Shown: in pieces, positions 36,158 to 44,371 of the stretch
Position numbering within the stretch: position 1 is the first letter of the stretch
Layout of the letters: each line of letters opens with the position of its first letter
Origin: Planctomycetaceae bacterium UBA2671
Lineage (GTDB): Bacteria; Planctomycetota; Planctomycetia; Planctomycetales; Planctomycetaceae
Length of the DNA: 64,000 nucleotides
Direction of reading: 5' to 3'
Assembly: GCA_002359185.1 (NCBI GenBank)
Contig: DEML01000096.1
Span: forward strand, 12,560 to 76,559
Position numbers and translations under genes: made by a program
The notes under the pieces: model-generated
Seen by the model: only the letters and a program-made list of their open reading frames with translations
What the model was told of the DNA's origin: nothing
The model's database searches: none

Positions 36158-37285
36158 ATGGCACACGCATACACACCAGGATTGAAAGTGACCGAATGCA
36201 CGAACCTGCGGGTCCGTCGCATCCTGCCGATTTCCGGTTCCGTGCATGTCGAAAAAGGTCAGGATGTTCAAGCCGAAGATGTCGTCGCAGAAGCCCAGAT
36301 TCCAGGTAACATTTTCCCGATCAATCTCGCGAATCTACTCGCGACCGCACCGGCAGAGCTTCAAAACTGCATGAAGAAAGAAGTGGGCGATCGCGTTGAG
36401 ATCGGCGATCTACTCGCAGAATCCAAGGGAATTTTTGGATTCTTCAAAACGCAATATCATTCCAAATCGGCTGGGGTTCTCGAAGCGGTTTCAAAGATTA
36501 CCGGACAAGTCATTTTGCGTGGCGCACCAATTCCAGTACAGGTGAAGGCGTATGTGACTGGCAAAGTCATCGACATCATGCCCGAACATGGCGTGGTGAT
36601 TGAATCGACGGTCGCATTCATTCAAGGGATTTTCGGAATTGGAAGTGAAGCCTACGGGCCAATTGCCGTCGCTTGTGAAACTCCCGATGAAATTCTCAGA
36701 GCAGAACATATCAAACCGGAGATGTCTGGATGCGTGATCATTGGCGGAGCCCGGATGACAAACGAGGCGATAGCCAAAGCGGTAGAAATCGGAGCAGCCG
36801 CAGTGATTTCCGGCGGCATTGATGATCAGGACCTCAAGAATATTTTGGGATATGATCTTGGTGTCGCAATCACAGGAACAGAAAATATCGGACCGTCTCT
36901 CATTATTACCGAAGGCTTTGGCGATATCGCCATGGCAGAGCGGACGCATCGATTGCTCTGCTCTCATACTGGACATGCGGCTTCGGTCAATGGAGCCACG
37001 CAAATTCGAGCCGGTGTGATGCGACCGGAAATTGTGATTCCCCTCGATCAAACCCACTCCAGCGATACGATTGATGAAGGTGTTGTTGAAGGAATTCTCG
37101 AGCCCGGCGTCACCATTCGACTGATTCGCGACCCCTATTTTGGCCGGATCGGTCAGGTCGCCACTTTACCATCCGAACCACAGGTTCTGGGCTCGGGTTC
37201 AAAAGCGCGAGTCCTCACAGTCACCTGCGAAAATGGTGAAGAAATCCTCGTTCCACGAGCCAATGTCGAAATCATCGCAGATTGA
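36158..37285 (+). CDS. Barrel-sandwich (biotinyl/lipoyl-like) plus KOW-like protein of the MutL-like cluster
   Basis: The 375-residue soluble protein starts eight bases after the MutL-like stop. Its N-terminal 150 residues look like a duplicated barrel-sandwich hybrid, with the paired turns VEKGQDVQAEDVVAEAQIPG and VGDRVEIGDLLAESKGIFG. No MKM or DKA lysine for biotin or lipoate is evident. The middle part is an alpha/beta domain (GCVIIGGARMTNEAIAKAVEIGAAAVISGGIDDQDLKNILG). The C-terminus carries a KOW/SH3-like motif: VTIRLIRDPYFGRIGQVATLP, then VLTVTCENGEEILVPRANVEII. This resembles NusG/ribosomal KOW or a rotating adaptor domain. It may link the ATPase to the membrane partners; this is inference. 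Confidence 0.78.
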   Translation: MAHAYTPGLKVTECTNLRVRRILPISGSVHVEKGQDVQAEDVVAEAQIPGNIFPINLANLLATAPAELQNCMKKEVGDRVEIGDLLAESKGIFGFFKTQYHSKSAGVLEAVSKITGQVILRGAPIPVQVKAYVTGKVIDIMPEHGVVIESTVAFIQGIFGIGSEAYGPIAVACETPDEILRAEHIKPEMSGCVIIGGARMTNEAIAKAVEIGAAAVISGGIDDQDLKNILGYDLGVAITGTENIGPSLIITEGFGDIAMAERTHRLLCSHTGHAASVNGATQIRAGVMRPEIVIPLDQTHSSDTIDEGVVEGILEPGVTIRLIRDPYFGRIGQVATLPSEPQVLGSGSKARVLTVTCENGEEILVPRANVEIIAD

Positions 37286-37297
37286 ATTGAAGCTCAT

Positions 37298-38608
37298 ATG
37301 CAAACATCATTCTTACATATTCTGAAAGCAATCGCCTGCAGTCTTTCGATAGTGCTGCTCTCGGCGATCATAGCGAATGGTCAAGAAGCAGAGCCTGATC
37401 AGCCAGCAAACGTCAAAGAATTAATCATCAAGGATCGTGACTGGGATAACGGCGATTCTTTAATCGTGACAGTCCCGCTTTCTGATTTCTATTTTAAAAA
37501 GCTTCAGGACCTGGAACAGGCCGATGGTCATCTATTAATCGGCATGTCAGAAGAGTATGGCGGAGCCTATCGGCCAGTCAGTCAGTTTCCGCCGAATGAT
37601 GGTACCTGGGAATTTGACGAAGAAGAGAAAACACTTTCCGGTCGAGTTTCAAGTTTAACGCGACACTCTCACTATTACTTTCGGGCTTCCTGGGAACCGG
37701 AGGAGGGCGATTTAACTTTGCTGGCCGAATCGACCGAGCCCATGCAGTCTAAACGGCAATGGTTTATTGGAGAGAAACGGAATCTGGCGTTTGTCGGTTT
37801 TGTAATTTGCGGGTCCGTTATCTTCTTTATTGAAATTGCTAAACGTGGTCGCCCGTTGAAGGTGCGAAAAATCGCGGGTTTGAATGCCGTCGATGAAGCA
37901 GTTGGTCGGGCTACAGAAATGGGACGCTCAGTTTTGTTTGTTCCCGGTATTCAGGATTTGAACGACATTCAGACCATCGCAGGTTTGAATATTCTTTCTC
38001 ACGTCGCCAAAACAGCGGCTGAGTTTGATGCTGATGTCGAAGTTCCCACCTCTCGGGCACTTGTCATGACAGCTGCCCGAGAAACGCTACAAGGTTCATA
38101 TCTCTCAGCTGGCCGCCCCGATGCTTATAATCCTGATCTGGCTTATTACGTGACCGACGAACAATTTGGATATGTCGCAGCCGTTTCCGGTAGTATGGTT
38201 CGCGAACAACCCGCGGCTTGTTTTTACATGGGTGCCTTCTATGCCGAGTCGCTGATTCTCGCAGAGACGGGCAATTCCATTGGGGCAATTCAAGTGGCTG
38301 GAACAGCCGAGCCTTCTCAGTTGCCGTTCTTTGTAGCCGCCTGCGATTACACGTTGATTGGTGAAGAACTTTTTGCCGCATCGGCTTATCTGTCCGGTGC
38401 TCCCGAAGAACTGGGCAGTCTGAAAGGGCAGGATGTCGGTAAAATCATTGTGGCGATTGGCATCATCACGGGTTGCATCGCAGCGACGATTGACCAACCC
38501 TTTTCTTTTGTTCTGACCTTTGTTTTGATCGCAACTGCTATTCTGCTGGGTGTCTGGTGGATCTTATCACGCGAGACGTCACAACCTTCATTGCATACAC
38601 CTGGCTAA
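37298..38608 (+). CDS. DUF6754-like membrane protein of the MutL-like cluster
   Basis: The 436-residue protein has a signal peptide (to about residue 28). An extracytoplasmic fibronectin-like domain follows (about 37-150; LIIKDRDWDNGDSLIVTVPLSD, LTRHSHYYFRASWE). A transmembrane helix is at about 161-180 (RNLAFVGFVICGSVIFFIEI), and a conserved cytoplasmic domain has AGLNAVDEAVGRATEMGRSVLFVPGI, DADVEVPTSRALVMTAARETL and ETGNSIGAIQVAGTAEPSQLPFFVAACDYTLIGEELFAASAYLSG. Two C-terminal helices are at about 379-398 and 402-423. I assign it to DUF6754 from memory of the cytoplasmic motif. It starts 12 bases after the previous gene. Confidence 0.8.
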   Translation: MQTSFLHILKAIACSLSIVLLSAIIANGQEAEPDQPANVKELIIKDRDWDNGDSLIVTVPLSDFYFKKLQDLEQADGHLLIGMSEEYGGAYRPVSQFPPNDGTWEFDEEEKTLSGRVSSLTRHSHYYFRASWEPEEGDLTLLAESTEPMQSKRQWFIGEKRNLAFVGFVICGSVIFFIEIAKRGRPLKVRKIAGLNAVDEAVGRATEMGRSVLFVPGIQDLNDIQTIAGLNILSHVAKTAAEFDADVEVPTSRALVMTAARETLQGSYLSAGRPDAYNPDLAYYVTDEQFGYVAAVSGSMVREQPAACFYMGAFYAESLILAETGNSIGAIQVAGTAEPSQLPFFVAACDYTLIGEELFAASAYLSGAPEELGSLKGQDVGKIIVAIGIITGCIAATIDQPFSFVLTFVLIATAILLGVWWILSRETSQPSLHTPG

Positions 38609-38669
38609 AGAATTCGAAGCCTCATGATTAAAATCCATTTCATAAATAGTATATCAGGAGCCTGAACGA

Positions 38670-40514
38670 GTGAGACGTACGGTTCCATTATTAATAGCCG
38701 CGATTTGCGGTATCGTCCTGATTGTCACCGCCTTCATCCCCGCAACAGTCAGCTGGGGTGAGACGGCTGCGGTCTGGTTCGATATTCTCGCCGCAATTGC
38801 ATTTATTCTGGGCGGAGGAAATCTGCTCAAAATTCACCTGCGGCGCGTCAGCGATCAATCTGAAGGCTGGGCCTATTCGCTGATTACCGTAGTCACCTTT
38901 CTGCTGACGCTCGGTGTCGGATTATTCAAACTGGGAATCAGCCCGGGCAGTGATCAGGAATTTTATGGTGAGACATTCGCGCATTTGACCGTCGAACAAA
39001 TGCCGGAAGAACTGACTTTCGATTTGCCGGTCAGTCTGGCTGCAGAATTACTGGACGAGGAAATTCCAGCTTCTGTCCGACAGCAATTTTCTGTTAAGAT
39101 TGAAGACAAAACCGTTACACAACTTCGTTTTCGCGGTTGGATGAATGGTGGACAACGTCAGGATTTATTGAACCTGCATCAGAAACTCGACTGGCAATGT
39201 GCGATTGAACAACTGGCTGATCTAGCCGCCATTCCCGATCAGTTGGCTGGGGAAGTCCGTTATCTCCCTGACCATCGCGCCCTCTCCGTTTCCGGCTCTC
39301 TCAATGAAGAAGAGGAAACATTTCTGCGAAACATCTCCGATTCCCAATCCTGGCAACGGGCGACCGACCGGCTGGTCGAACGAAGTCGAGCTGTCACAAG
39401 TTATCCGATCTCCACTCCTCCTGAAAGTTTCCTGGTTCCGCAAAGTTATGAGGATCGCATCATCCTCACCGAAAATAATATCGATGTTATTGGCCCCGTT
39501 GGTCCGGAAATGAAAGCCGCCCTGGTCGATGTCTTTCCCCGAACACGACCATTCACAGAGGAGCAGGTTCAGCAATATGTCGACGAACTGGCTGCTCTTC
39601 CGGGAGGCTTGACGGACGTCCAGAAAAACACAACAGCCGGATTATTAAAGAGCGACTGGACTGCCGATCAACTCATTGCCGCTCTCAATGATGCAGGCGT
39701 TCGTCAGGAGCGGACGAAATCAGCCTGTGAATTATTGGCTGAGATGCAGGCTGGCGAGAAGAATCTGCAGTTGACTGTCCCGCCGACGGAACCCGACGTC
39801 ACCTTGAATGCAGCTCAGGAAGACTACATCCAGCAAACAGTCTCCAATTCTGATTCCGATTTGTCCGCGATGGTTCAAACTCTCTCAACTCTTGGTGACT
39901 GGCTGCCTGCTCAGGAAGCTGCTTTGCAATCGTTCCTGCAGAAAACACCCACAATCCCCATGCGAAACCGTCTGATTGCCTCGGCTTTGATCACGGGAGG
40001 AGAAACTCTTTCCGAAGAACAATTTGAGTTTCTACTGGCCGGTTATCGAGAACAGCACAACTGGCAGGAGCAGATGTACGGACTGATGGTCAAATCTCAT
40101 CAGGTTAAGTATCCCTGGTCGGGCGAATATATCGCAGTCGGCTCACCGTTCTGGTGGTCCTACGAATATGCGTTCAAACCGCTGACCGCAACGATGTTTT
40201 CACTCCTGGCATTTTATGTTGCCTCGGCTGCCTTTCGTGCCTTCCGTGCCAAAAACTTCGAAGCGTTGCTCTTACTGGGCACGGCCTTCATCATCCTTCT
40301 GGGACGAACCTTTGCCGGCGTCATGCTGACCAGTGGCTTACCCGAATCCCTTTCAGCATTCCGGTTAGAGAATATTACAATGTTTATCATGTCGATCATC
40401 AATACAGCCGGGAACCGAGCGATCATGATCGGCATCTCCCTCGGAATTGTCTCGACATCTTTGAAAATCCTGCTGGGAGTCGACCGCTCCTATCTGGGTT
40501 CAGGAGATGAGTAG
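38670..40514 (+). CDS. Large membrane protein of the MutL-like cluster
   Basis: The GTG at 38670 has AGGAG nine bases upstream. The 614-residue protein has three N-terminal helices (about 5-26, 33-52 and 68-88), a long soluble, mostly helical domain of about 400 residues, and three or four C-terminal helices (MFSLLAFYVASAAF, LLLLGTAFIILLGRTFAGVML, FIMSIINTAGNRAIMIGISLGIV). The soluble part has repeated short helical modules of similar look (LFDLPVSLAAELL-like, LSVSGSLNEEEETFL, ETLSEEQFEFLL). No known domain is recognised. Its position and topology imply it is a core membrane subunit of the complex. Confidence 0.82.
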   Translation: MRRTVPLLIAAICGIVLIVTAFIPATVSWGETAAVWFDILAAIAFILGGGNLLKIHLRRVSDQSEGWAYSLITVVTFLLTLGVGLFKLGISPGSDQEFYGETFAHLTVEQMPEELTFDLPVSLAAELLDEEIPASVRQQFSVKIEDKTVTQLRFRGWMNGGQRQDLLNLHQKLDWQCAIEQLADLAAIPDQLAGEVRYLPDHRALSVSGSLNEEEETFLRNISDSQSWQRATDRLVERSRAVTSYPISTPPESFLVPQSYEDRIILTENNIDVIGPVGPEMKAALVDVFPRTRPFTEEQVQQYVDELAALPGGLTDVQKNTTAGLLKSDWTADQLIAALNDAGVRQERTKSACELLAEMQAGEKNLQLTVPPTEPDVTLNAAQEDYIQQTVSNSDSDLSAMVQTLSTLGDWLPAQEAALQSFLQKTPTIPMRNRLIASALITGGETLSEEQFEFLLAGYREQHNWQEQMYGLMVKSHQVKYPWSGEYIAVGSPFWWSYEYAFKPLTATMFSLLAFYVASAAFRAFRAKNFEALLLLGTAFIILLGRTFAGVMLTSGLPESLSAFRLENITMFIMSIINTAGNRAIMIGISLGIVSTSLKILLGVDRSYLGSGDE

Positions 40515-40642
40515 TGGCTAGTGATGAGAGGCCAGAGGCCAGTGTAATTATCTTTCTCAAATCGTTGAATCGTAATTATTGTTGAGAGTTCACATTCCGA
40601 AACCCGAATACCGCAACCCGATTAATCTGTTGAGAGAGTTCC

Positions 40643-41515
40643 TTGAAACAAATCATCATTAACAAGCTGGCTAATTTGGATCGTCGCTGGGTTTTCCTGT
40701 CGATGTTGCTCGCGGTGGCGATTCCAATTCTACTTGGCCTGGAATTTCCGGAAACTCCCACTCAGCAGGCCATAAATGTCTTTGACGAAGTCGAACGACT
40801 TAAAGAGGGAGATCGTGTGCTGCTCGCGCTCGATTACGATCCGAGTTCCGAGGGAGAGTTGAGTCCAATGGCGACTTCTTTCGTGCTCCATTGTGCGAAG
40901 AAGAAAGTTAAAATGTATTTTCTGACTCTCTACCCGGGTGGACCGCCGATGATTCAGCAGGCGATTCAACGAGTTATCCTAACCGACTTTCCGAATCTCG
41001 TGTATGGAGAAGATTATGTCGATCTCGGATACAAGCCGGGTTACGAGGGAGTGGTGAAAGTCATCATCACGAATCTGCGGGAACTTTATACAACCGATGC
41101 CCGAGGCACGAATATCGATCAGATTCCGATGTGTCAGGGCGTGGAAAGTATTCAGGATATGGATTTACTCATCGCGGTCTCAGCCGGTTATCCAGGTTGT
41201 AAAGAGTGGGTGCAGTATGCAAAAACCCCCTTCCCCGACAAAATCAACCTTGTTGCTGGTGTCACCGGTGTGCAGGCTCCTTACCTTTATCCCTACGTCC
41301 CTAAACAATTGATTGGATTGCTGGGAGCCATTAAAGGGGCAGCTGAATATGAAACGCTCGTGGTCGGCAAATATATCGAAGGCGAGCCGAAAGCCGTTTA
41401 TCAGGAAGGTCGGCGGCGAATGGGACCGCAACTGGTGGCTCACCTGTTGATGGTCTTTTTGATTATCGCAGGGAACACCCTCTACTTCCTGCAATCTTCT
41501 CACAAAAAATCCTGA
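40643..41515 (+). CDS. Bitopic membrane protein with large soluble domain, MutL-like cluster
   Basis: It probably starts at TTG 40643, after GAGAGAG. The 290-residue protein has one helix near each end (WVFLSMLLAVAIPILLGLEF and QLVAHLLMVFLIIAGNTLYFL) around a ~220-residue alpha/beta domain: VFDEVERLKEGDRVLLALDYDPSSEGELSPM, KVKMYFLTLYPGGPPMIQQAI, DYVDLGYKPGYEGVVKVIITNL and QYAKTPFPDKINLVAGVTGVQAPYLYPYVPKQLIGLLGAIKGAAEYE. No catalytic motif is recognised. It directly abuts the next gene with no spacer, implying coupled expression. Confidence 0.8.
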   Translation: MKQIIINKLANLDRRWVFLSMLLAVAIPILLGLEFPETPTQQAINVFDEVERLKEGDRVLLALDYDPSSEGELSPMATSFVLHCAKKKVKMYFLTLYPGGPPMIQQAIQRVILTDFPNLVYGEDYVDLGYKPGYEGVVKVIITNLRELYTTDARGTNIDQIPMCQGVESIQDMDLLIAVSAGYPGCKEWVQYAKTPFPDKINLVAGVTGVQAPYLYPYVPKQLIGLLGAIKGAAEYETLVVGKYIEGEPKAVYQEGRRRMGPQLVAHLLMVFLIIAGNTLYFLQSSHKKS

Positions 41516-42397
41516 GTGTTGGAAAGTCAATTTACAATGACAGAACGGACTGTCTGGACAATTCTGATTCTGGCAATGATTGCCATGGCGTTTTCGAGGA
41601 CGATGTTTGATCCTTCGCAAAGTGCCGGTCGTGAATATGTGAAACAGGTTGATGGCGAATGGGTCAAAGCCGATTTAATCGATCGCAATGCGGGCATCGC
41701 AGAGGTCAGTTACGACCGCACTGCGGGATTGTGGATCGCGGCTGTTTTCACGCTTTGTATTTTTTCATTCATGTATCGCGATAATCCCTTCTATAAGGTG
41801 GCCGAATCCACTGTTGTGGGTGTCTCTGCGGCTTACTATATGGTGGTCGGTTTCTGGTCGACGCTCGTACCGAATCTATTCGCGAAATTGATGCCAGGTG
41901 TGATTCAGCAATGGGCCATGCCCGGGTTATCACCAGAAATCGAACCTACTGGCATTTACTACATTGTCCCACTAATCCTGGGCATCATGCTATTGATGCG
42001 ACTGGTACCGAGCATGAGCTGGATCTCCCTCTGGCCGTTGGCATTCATCATTGGAACGACTGCCGGATTACGCATGATTGCCTATCTCGAAGCGGATTTT
42101 TTAAGTCAGATCGAAAACAGTTTTGTCCCGCTGATTGTCTTCACCGAAACCGGAATCGACTACTGGCAATCGTTCCAGAACACGTTCATGATCGTCAGCA
42201 TCCTCTCGTGCCTGGTGTACTTCTTCTTCTCGATCGAGCACAAGGGCGCAGTAGCCGGTGTTTCAAAATTCGGCATCTGGATTCTGATGATGACCTTCGG
42301 AGCGATGTTCGGCATGACCGTCATGGGGCGTATCGCTCTACTGGCTATTCGACTCGAATTCCTGTTCCGCGAGTGGATGAATATTCGGCCTTATTAA
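41516..42397 (+). CDS. Seven-helix membrane protein, last gene of the MutL-like cluster
   Basis: It starts at GTG 41516, directly after the previous stop; ATG 41537 is an alternative. The 293-residue protein has about seven hydrophobic helices: TVWTILILAMIAMAFSRTMF, AGLWIAAVFTLCIFSFMY, VVGVSAAYYMVVGFW, YYIVPLILGIMLLMRLV, LWPLAFIIGTTAGLRMI, FMIVSILSCLVYFFFS and FGIWILMMTFGAMFGMTVM. A conserved-looking GLSPEIEPTGIYY loop lies before helix four. It has no family I recognise. It looks like a channel- or transporter-like integral subunit and ends the operon; the repeat element at 42.43 kb follows 36 bases later. Confidence 0.82.
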   Translation: MLESQFTMTERTVWTILILAMIAMAFSRTMFDPSQSAGREYVKQVDGEWVKADLIDRNAGIAEVSYDRTAGLWIAAVFTLCIFSFMYRDNPFYKVAESTVVGVSAAYYMVVGFWSTLVPNLFAKLMPGVIQQWAMPGLSPEIEPTGIYYIVPLILGIMLLMRLVPSMSWISLWPLAFIIGTTAGLRMIAYLEADFLSQIENSFVPLIVFTETGIDYWQSFQNTFMIVSILSCLVYFFFSIEHKGAVAGVSKFGIWILMMTFGAMFGMTVMGRIALLAIRLEFLFREWMNIRPY

Positions 42398-42433
42398 GAT
42401 ATTTTATTATCGTAACTCGGGCATTGCTATTCA

Positions 42434-42627
42434 TTTTTGAACCACGGATGGACACGGATAATCACGGATTTTTGTGGCAATGTTGAATTCCATGTTGGTC
42501 TCGAAAAAAATATTGGGAGAGTATTTTTGTCAGGGTTCATTTTAAGAACGGCAATCAATAGAAGTTACGAACAGTCACTGACATCCGTGTAAATCCGTGT
42601 AAATCCGTGTCCATCCGTGGTTCAAAA
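42434..42627. mobile_element. Empty GAACC-iteron element related to the GxxExxY element
   Basis: The left end TTTTTGAACCACGGATGGAC (42434) and right end, mirrored and ending at 42627, match over 26 bp and then less exactly. The right end carries additional CACGGAT-type iterons (three AAATCCGTGT-like repeats at 42582-42608). The ~110-bp interior has no coding frame. The ends are the same family as those at 33358-33894, so this is a non-autonomous relative lying about 8.5 kb away, at the far side of the MutL-like cluster. Confidence 0.75.
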
Positions 42628-42685
42628 ATATTCAAACAAAGACTGACCTGCACATTCAACAAATACACTTCTGATGGAAAATTCC

Positions 42686-43639
42686 ATGTCACGGCTATTG
42701 CTTCTTTTGAGTTGCCTGATCGCTCTGTTAGCCTTAACGGCTTGTTCGCAACAATCGCCTGCTCAGGAAATCACAATCGGGTTCTGGAATGTTCAGAACC
42801 TGCTCGATGAGTTTGACGATCCGCTTCTCCCTTATGATGAGAAATTTTCGCCCAGTTCAGTTCAGGAACGGCTCGGCAAAGATGCAGAGGTGATTCGCAG
42901 CCTCAATGCAGATATCATCGGTCTTGCAGAAGTCGAAAATGCTTCCATCCTGAAGCGACTGGTCTCCGGGTATCTTTCGAAGAACGGCTACGACTATTAC
43001 GCCCTGCTCGAAGGAGACGACCCCCGCGGAATCGATTGTGCGATTATCAGTCGGTTTCCATTTCTGGCTCGCAGTGTCGATATCCCGGATCTGCCTCGCG
43101 ATTTACTCGTCGCGAGATTTGCCTCCAATGGAACTCCATTTTATGTCGTTGTCTGTCACTGGAAGAGCCGTCGGGATGGCAATAATGAAGACGTTCGTTT
43201 GAGCTGTACCAAAGCCTCGGCAACATGCGTGAAAGAGATCATTACCAGTTACGAAGGTCGGACGGTTCCCGTGGTATTGGTTGGAGACTTCAATGATACA
43301 CCACAGAATCAGTCCCTGAAATATCTGGAACAGCAGGGACTGACGAATACGATGCTCAGTATTCCTGAAGATGCTCGCTGGACAATCGGATATTTCAACC
43401 GCGATGAGAACAATATGGATCTGGATTGTTTCGATCAAATTCTCATCAATGCCTCTGCCAGACAGGGCGACATACTCCGCTGGAAAAGTACGAAAGTGCA
43501 CCGACCGAATTTCATGATCAATGATCGTCGGGCTTTCAATGGCGTGAAAATACCACTCCCCATTGACGACTATAACGAACGCATCGGCTATTCCGATCAC
43601 TTCCCGGTTGTCGCCACCTTTGAACTTGTTCAGCCATAG
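42686..43639 (+). CDS. Exported endonuclease/exonuclease/phosphatase (DNase I-like) lipoprotein
   Basis: I prefer the ATG at 42686, which gives MSRLLLLLSCLIALLALTAC with a lipobox; 42674 is an in-frame alternative. The mature part is a DNase I/EEP fold with the hallmark residues: IGFWNVQNLLDEFDD, IIGLAEVEN (metal-binding Glu), VVVCHWKSR, VVLVGDFNDTP (catalytic DxN) and YSDHFPVVATF (terminal SDH). Family members are phosphodiesterases or nucleases acting on nucleic acids, phospholipids or inositol phosphates. The lipoprotein location suggests nucleic-acid or phosphate scavenging. The gene lies just after the empty repeat element. Confidence 0.9.
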   Translation: MSRLLLLLSCLIALLALTACSQQSPAQEITIGFWNVQNLLDEFDDPLLPYDEKFSPSSVQERLGKDAEVIRSLNADIIGLAEVENASILKRLVSGYLSKNGYDYYALLEGDDPRGIDCAIISRFPFLARSVDIPDLPRDLLVARFASNGTPFYVVVCHWKSRRDGNNEDVRLSCTKASATCVKEIITSYEGRTVPVVLVGDFNDTPQNQSLKYLEQQGLTNTMLSIPEDARWTIGYFNRDENNMDLDCFDQILINASARQGDILRWKSTKVHRPNFMINDRRAFNGVKIPLPIDDYNERIGYSDHFPVVATFELVQP

Positions 43640-43674
43640 ATGCTGGACACGGGACCAGGGTCCAGAGATATGGG

Positions 43675-44358
43675 TCATTTAACTCGTCGAGCTTGATGGA
43701 TAATACGCTTCAGCAGCAATGTCGCTGCCAGTGGCAGAAAAAGTGAAGCCAGGATGATCGAACCGAAATATTCATTCTGACCAAACCATGCACCAATCGC
43801 AGCATAGGCCACGCAGATGATCAAATTACTGATGGACATCAAAACATAATATATTCGTCTTCGGAGTTTCCCGCATCCTGCTATGAGTACTGTTGCTTCA
43901 GCGAGTACTGGCAGTGGACGCGTTATGACGATGGCTAATCCCCCCCAGCGTTTGATGAATGCATCAACGACATCACGATCGACAGGAGATGTAAAACGTT
44001 TCAGTAGCCAGAGACCAATACCTCTGGAAAGCTCATAACCAACAGTACATCCGAGACTCAGCCCGAGTGTTGCCCAGAGAACCGTCGAAAGAAATCCGAG
44101 TTGCGAGCCTGCAAAGGTTAAAACACCACTCGATGGAACAGGCAGAAAAATATCGAGCGCGAGCAGTGAAAACAGAACCAGACCTGCATTGCCGGTTTCA
44201 CTGGTCGCTTTCAGAGCGGTCAGTAAGCTCGCTTCAAAGGTATCTCCCAAGAAAAGAAATGGGAGGATCGGGATCAGAAAAATCACGATCACAATGAAAA
44301 CGATTTTCCTGAGACTACGTCGCGAAATCTTGGTGCTGGTGACATTGTAATCTGGCAC
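43675..44358 (-). CDS. VTT-domain (DedA/TVP38-like) membrane protein
   Basis: The 227-residue protein has about five hydrophobic segments. The VTT/SNARE-associated domain is recognised by the re-entrant loop LALDIFLPVPSSGVLTFAGSQLG, the [F/Y]xxxR-like segment WGGLAIVITRPLPVLAEATVLIAG, and the intervening TVGYELSRGIGLWLLKRF. Such proteins are proposed lipid scramblases or transporters; members of the DedA branch flip undecaprenyl phosphate or phospholipids. The branch here looks like the shorter VTT form. The gene is convergent with the nuclease gene. Confidence 0.85.
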   Translation of the reverse strand: MPDYNVTSTKISRRSLRKIVFIVIVIFLIPILPFLFLGDTFEASLLTALKATSETGNAGLVLFSLLALDIFLPVPSSGVLTFAGSQLGFLSTVLWATLGLSLGCTVGYELSRGIGLWLLKRFTSPVDRDVVDAFIKRWGGLAIVITRPLPVLAEATVLIAGCGKLRRRIYYVLMSISNLIICVAYAAIGAWFGQNEYFGSIILASLFLPLAATLLLKRIIHQARRVK

Positions 44359-44371
44359 AACGAGTCTTCAA

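Noticed and set aside
41911..42486. 191-codon plus-strand frame overlapping the seven-helix protein
   Set aside because: A His/Arg-rich shadow frame of a gene with clear membrane helices; it also runs into the repeat element.
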